64,000 bases of DNA. Origin: Beta vulgaris subsp. vulgaris (Eukaryota > Streptophyta > Magnoliopsida > Caryophyllales > Amaranthaceae). The stretch is taken from contig NC_079206.1 in NCBI RefSeq assembly GCF_026745355.1, forward strand, positions 25,173,437 through 25,237,436, in the 5' to 3' direction. The notes below the pieces were generated by a model. The model saw nothing but the letters and a program-made list of their open reading frames with translations, made no database searches and was not told the origin of the DNA. Position numbers and translations under genes: made by a program. Of the stretch, positions 59,863-64,000 are shown one piece after another (positions within the stretch are counted from its first letter, which is position 1; each line of letters starts with the position of its first letter).

Positions 59863-60143
59863 TCCTTTTGTAACTTATGAATACGCTTTTGGTTTATATG
59901 ACCCATTCGACAATGGCAAATGTAGGTTAGGTTGGAATCATTTGATTTTTGTTTCTTGCTATCTATGTTATAGACTTGTAATGACCTATCAAGCACATAT
60001 AAGTCATTTATCAATTTAGCATTGGCATAGAACATATCATTGTAAGAAATGGAACAACCCTTGTTCTTTATTTCAAAACAAAATAAACCCTTCAGAATCC
60101 AAACCTGAAACAGAAATAATGTTCTTTGTTGTTGCAGGAACAA
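59863..60143 (-). pseudogene. copia C pre-integrase region, upstream of the LINE
   Basis: Minus-strand frame with KLINDLYVLDRSLQVYNIDS and C-R-M-G-H-I-N-Q-K-R-I-H-K-L, the HHCC pre-integrase start. It ends at the LINE and continues at 43449 with C-E-S-C. The 14-base duplication TCCTTTTGTAACTT is at 59863-59876. Confidence 0.8.
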
Positions 60144-60200
60144 AATAACAATTATTTAGTTCTAAAACAAAGCCAGATGGAAAATGTATACTATAGCTCC

Positions 60201-61220
60201 CTATGGCAAGTGCAGCAACCCGTGCTCCATTTCCAACGCGAAACTCAATCTCGCCTTTTGCCAGCTTCCTACTTCTTTTAGTCCCTGCACATCATTAATT
60301 ATGTGAGAACCACAACCAGTATCAAATACCCATAAAGAAGTAAAAGTCAAATTGATTTCTATAACATATATACCTGAAGTGGAAGCCCCAAACTTCTTTT
60401 CCTTCAAGTATATCGGGCATTTCCTCTTCCAGTGTCCTATCTTGTGACTGTGGAAGCACTTGCTTTCCGCAACGACCTTTGGCTTGGCGGTTGGCTTAGG
60501 TTTTTCAGCAACAACGACAACTTGCTTGTCTTTGTCCTTCTTTCCTGCCCATTTCTTCTTGAAACCCTTTTCATTTTGAACCATCAAAACCTCTTTCTTT
60601 GGTTCAATCTTAGTGATGTTCCTCTCAGCATTGACCAACTACCATGCAGCTCTTGCAAAGTCTTTTCAGACTAATTCATATTATTGGTCATTCTGAATTG
60701 ATTGAAATTGTTAGGAAATGAGTGGAGAATGATGTCAGTAGCCAACTCAACCCTATAAAGGAATCCAAGTCGTTCCATGTTTTCGAAAAGACCCATCATT
60801 GCGAAAACATGGGGGGCAAACAACTTGACCCGGCTTCATGTGACATTCAAGTATATCCCGATTAGTCTCATACCGCTCAACTCGGGCCTGACTTTTAAAC
60901 ATGGCCCGGAGCTCTTGCATGATCCTATAAGCATCCTTGGTTTCGAACCTCTTTTGGAGGTTCGGCTCCAAGGCTGCTATCACCAAGCAAGTGATTGGTA
61001 TAGATCTATCATTAGCCTGTTTAGCACGACGTTTGTGTGCCTCAATTGATTCATCAGTGACAATAGAAAGTGGGGTATCTAAGACGTCCTCTCAACCCTC
61101 AAACTTCAGAACGAGTCTTAAGGTCCGTTCCCAATTAAGGAAGTTTTTACCATTCAGCCTGTCCTTTTCGAGAAAAGGATGAATGTTGAAACCGGGGATG
61201 TTGTTGTTGTTATTAGACAT
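60201..61220 (-). pseudogene. copia C gag and protease
   Basis: ATG at 61220 (MSNNNNNIPGFNIHPFLEKD) opens a copia Gag with LNGKNFLNWERTLRLVLKFE, VIAALEPNLQKRFETKDAYR and IMQELRAMFKSQARVERYET. A Lys-rich segment leads to the knuckle CFHSHKIGHWKRKC, where the second Cys of the CCHC is Ser. The protease start LWVFDTGCGSHIIND has an intact DTG. Frame breaks occur near 61090 and 60700. Confidence 0.82.
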
Positions 61221-62960
61221 GGTATCTACAGATTGAAAAATAAAATAAAGTTCAATTTTATTTTTATAAAGCAACTTAAAATATGAAAAAGGTTTTTTAG
61301 GTTGACCACCTACTCAATATTAAACTCCCCTATGAATAAGTGATTTACAAGTTCCAATCAACATGTAACACTAAGCAGACGGAGGTCTTATCTTAACGTT
61401 ACATTATCAAGGTAAGTAAACTCTTTTACTAATTATAACATTTCATAACTCTTGTTTAAGATAAACATCGCATGCTTAAGTATCTCTTGTTTCAAAGTTC
61501 AAAATACTTTTCATAATTTTGTTAAGGACAACAAAACTAAGTTGTAAAACTCGCAATTTTACCTTATATCCCAAAATTAATGATAATACCCTGCGAAGGC
61601 ATGACCTATTAGTATTAATTAAGGGTTCGATAAGTACTTTATGTTTGGAAAAATCAAACCTTAATATTTGCGAGACCTAAGTTTATTATGTTGTTATGAA
61701 TTAGTGAACTCTAGCGCATCAATTAACAACATACAATAAACTTATAATCACTTTAAAGAATAATAAAATGCAAAAATAAAATGATCTAGTATGCCCCTAA
61801 TCCTAAGAACTAAGCATCATTGGCTCCTTCTTGGACTCTTCATGGATCTCCATCCACCTTAGCCATGGGCTTTCTCTTGATGGGTCCGCCTTTGGATTAC
61901 ATGAGTATCAAGATAATTTAAATATTAAAATAAATGAATTCCAAAAATACGTAACGATACGCAGATCGTATTTAAAATTACAAGAATACATCACGATACA
62001 CAGATCATATTTTCTAACTTAATTTAATTTGGGCCATACTAGTCATACATAGAAATTATATCAAAATATAATAGCCACATAATAATATCACATATTATAC
62101 TTGCCAACAATTAAAATATCAAATATTCTTAATTAAAGCAAGAGGATAAAGAATTGAAGTAATTCCTAACTACTTAAAGATTTTATCCTATAAAATCTAG
62201 CCTACTAATTTTAATTAGATTATAAAATCATATTATGAATTTAAATAATGACCCAGTCATTAACATAATTGAAATTACTTAACTTTCTCAAAATCTGTTT
62301 TATAAAATTCCAAAAAAAAAATTTGCATCTCCCCCAAAAATCACGGCAGATTCTCAATCGCGTTTTTCTTTTTTCAAAAACATTATTTTTTTTATTTTTT
62401 TAATTTGTACTTGAAAGTACACCGTGAATACTACAACCTTTTGTAAAATTCATTTGGTGATCTTAATTAAATTAAACCTAAACTCTTTTGTGCCTAATTC
62501 AGAAAATTAAATTAAAATCTCTATTTTAATTAATTTTTGGATTATTTACATAAATTAATCTCTAATTTATATAAAACACTTTTCACATGAATTAATTTTC
62601 ATACATAGATAATTTTAAACATGAAAAATCATATTAATAATATGAATTTAATATTCGAAATTTAGAGATTTAAAATCATATTTTAAATTTCAAACTTAGG
62701 ATTGAAAGGTAAAAAAATTTCGGCCACTTTTGTTGAAAAATTAAGTAATTAAGTCTCCATTTAATCAATTCCAATTAATTATTCAATCCATAATTCAATT
62801 AATTATTCTCTTATCATCTTCTTTTGATTGCTATCTTTTGACTTTCATCTTGATGACCTTTTTTTGTATTTCGTTGACTTTGACCTCTATTGACTCCTGT
62901 TAATGGGCTTTATATTTTTACTGGGCCCTTATGCTAAAGCACAAATTAAACTTTTTGAGG
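61221..62960. other. AT-rich region upstream of copia C gag, possibly its leader
   Basis: No ORF, tRNA or inverted-repeat element is convincing. GATACGCAGATCGTATTT and GATACACAGATCATATTT form a 45-50-base-spaced direct repeat near 61957 and 62003. No sequence like the probable 3' LTR (39230-39984) and no TGGTATCAGAGC primer site was found, so the 5' LTR of copia C is lost or different. Confidence 0.4.
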
Positions 62961-63615
62961 TTCGATTCAATGTACCATAATAAATGTTACTTGATATTCA
63001 AAAATGATAGTAACAAATAATGAATCTACTGCCATTATGATGCAAATATCTAAAATCAATTGTCTAAATTTCATGATGGTGAGATCACTGAGATGATTGT
63101 CATTCACTATAGAAATATCGTCATTCATGTGTGAGATTGTTATATGCGGGAAAAAAGAAGATGATGTCCGAATTTCTCTTGAGTATTGTAAGACATAAAT
63201 CCTCCAATAGTTATTGTCTATCATGCTAATAAATCGAAGACATAATGTTTATAGCCGCCTTATATTTTTATATTAAGTATCAGTTTACTATGTTAATATC
63301 ATCAACCTCCCAACTCAAAACTATCTTCATCTTATTCCTCTGTCATTCTCTCTCGTCCATATATACAACAAAAGCATAAAAATTTCAAGGCAACATTGCA
63401 ATTATAACAATCCAAAAATAGGAAAAGATACCAACCAAAGATATTGTAACATTCCCCCATTTTTCTCGATAACGCCTTAAAATCTTATAATTATTTCTAC
63501 GTTTGTTGTCCTCATAACCAGCCTTCTAGGAGATATATTTCAAAAAAATTACAAACAAAAAACTATCTCCACAACCCCACTCCTGAAAATTCTTCAGGTG
63601 GTGGGGAATTAATTT
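62961..63615. other. intergenic, possible 3' UTR of the right-edge gene
   Basis: AT-rich, no supported gene. The part just below 63616 would be the 3' UTR of the minus-strand frame at the window edge. Confidence 0.35.
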
Positions 63616-64000
63616 TCACATGCAAACCAATATTGGGTCTCCATTTAATTTTGGTTGAGTTGGTCCTCTAACAATTATGAAACAAAGCAAGATAGTCCTT
63701 CGACCAACAGGGTCAGGGTCAACAGTGTATAGGAGGAGGCAGCCCCTCTTGCATGCATCTTCATCGTCATGGTCATCTACCAGCGGGAGAATGGCAGAGG
63801 TGGCTGGAGGCACGACGGCCGAGTGCGCTGCGGTGTGGTGTTGTTGTCCTTGTAGTTTGGTCAATTTACTTGTGCTTGTGGTGTACAAGGTTCCTGCAGG
63901 CATTTGTAAGAAGGCGTTGCGAATGCGACGGCGGAAACAAATGTTTAAGAAAGGTCTCCTCCCCCTTCCATCATCAGCTCCCTCTAGTAGAAGATCATGT
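63616..64000 (-). CDS. 3' end of an unidentified gene, open at the window edge
   Basis: A minus-strand frame is open from the window end to TGA at 63616-63618, giving 127 codons. It begins H-D-L-L-L-E-G-A-D-D-G-R-G and continues FLNICFRRRIRNAFLQMPAG, then a Thr/Ser/Gln/His-rich stretch, an acidic DDHDDEDACKRGC motif and LLLYTVDPDPVGRRTILLC. Base composition is clearly richer in G and C than the surrounding repeats, which favours a host exon. I do not recognise the family. The ATG at 63903 is probably internal rather than the start. It could alternatively be a chance frame. Confidence 0.4.
   Translation of the reverse strand, partial: HDLLLEGADDGRGRRPFLNICFRRRIRNAFLQMPAGTLYTTSTSKLTKLQGQQHHTAAHSAVVPPATSAILPLVDDHDDEDACKRGCLLLYTVDPDPVGRRTILLCFIIVRGPTQPKLNGDPILVCM

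Larger units (their letters stand above)
39230..61220 (-). mobile_element. Ty1/copia element C, split by a LINE and its own insert
   Basis: Minus-strand order: gag and protease (61220-60200), pre-integrase (60143-59863), [LINE 59862-43450], remaining integrase (43449-42353), reverse transcriptase (42300-41560), RNase H remnants (41300-40860), untranslated region and LTR. The two halves join within the pre-integrase domain at the LINE's 14-base duplication. No 5' LTR is recognised above 61220. Confidence 0.82.

Overview
This is an AT-rich window of a plant nuclear genome, almost certainly a eudicot. It is about nine-tenths transposable elements around one clear host gene. The evidence is a two-exon fasciclin-like arabinogalactan protein gene, plant Ty1/copia and Ty3/gypsy retrotransposons with plant-type primer sites, plant L1-type LINEs with DUF4283-like ORF1 proteins, and CACTA, hAT, MULE-like and Stowaway-like DNA elements. 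I cannot name the species. Layout: (1) 1-7498 is the 3' two-thirds of a Sirevirus-like Ty1/copia element on the + strand: end of gag, protease, integrase, reverse transcriptase, truncated RNase H, a long extra ORF downstream of pol, tandem polypurine tracts and the 3' LTR. (2) 7668-27450 is one old copia element (B) carrying a nested stack. An LTR element without recognisable pol sits in its gag (8164-10398, TSD ATATG). A Ty3/gypsy chromovirus sits in its integrase (11805-23812, TSD GAAGT/GAAGC). The chromovirus is itself hit by a LINE in its 5' LTR (13831-17564) and a CACTA element in its integrase (19044-20539). (3) 28012-31746 (- strand) is the host gene, an FLA15-18 group protein; its 77-bp second exon lies 2.4 kb from the first. 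(4) 32154-38600 is a gene-free zone of small DNA transposons: Stowaway-like MITEs, three MULE-like inverted-repeat elements (two with 9-bp TSDs), a copia 5' fragment, a 1.5-kb hAT element with an exact 8-bp TSD, and a tRNA-like SINE. (5) 39230-61220 (- strand) is another nest: copia element C is split by a full-length-type LINE (14-bp TSD at 43436-43449 and 59863-59876), and that LINE is split by a Sirevirus-like composite at 43744-56033 built as LTR-internal-LTR-partial gag. (6) 61221-63615 is AT-rich and mostly unassigned. (7) The right edge (63616-64000) holds a comparatively GC-rich reading frame on the - strand that runs out of the window. How it fits together: no retroelement here looks autonomous as assembled, since every pol has stops or frameshifts. 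The two Sirevirus-like copies are nevertheless almost identical in substitutions and differ mainly by single-base indels, which points either to very recent insertion plus unpolished sequence or to unusual decay. The most unusual signals are the dense GGAAC/GTTCC pentamer spread over coding and non-coding parts of the Sirevirus-like elements, the shared-LTR tandem structure, and a gag stop followed by a +1-frame protease at a splice-acceptor-like sequence seen in both copies.
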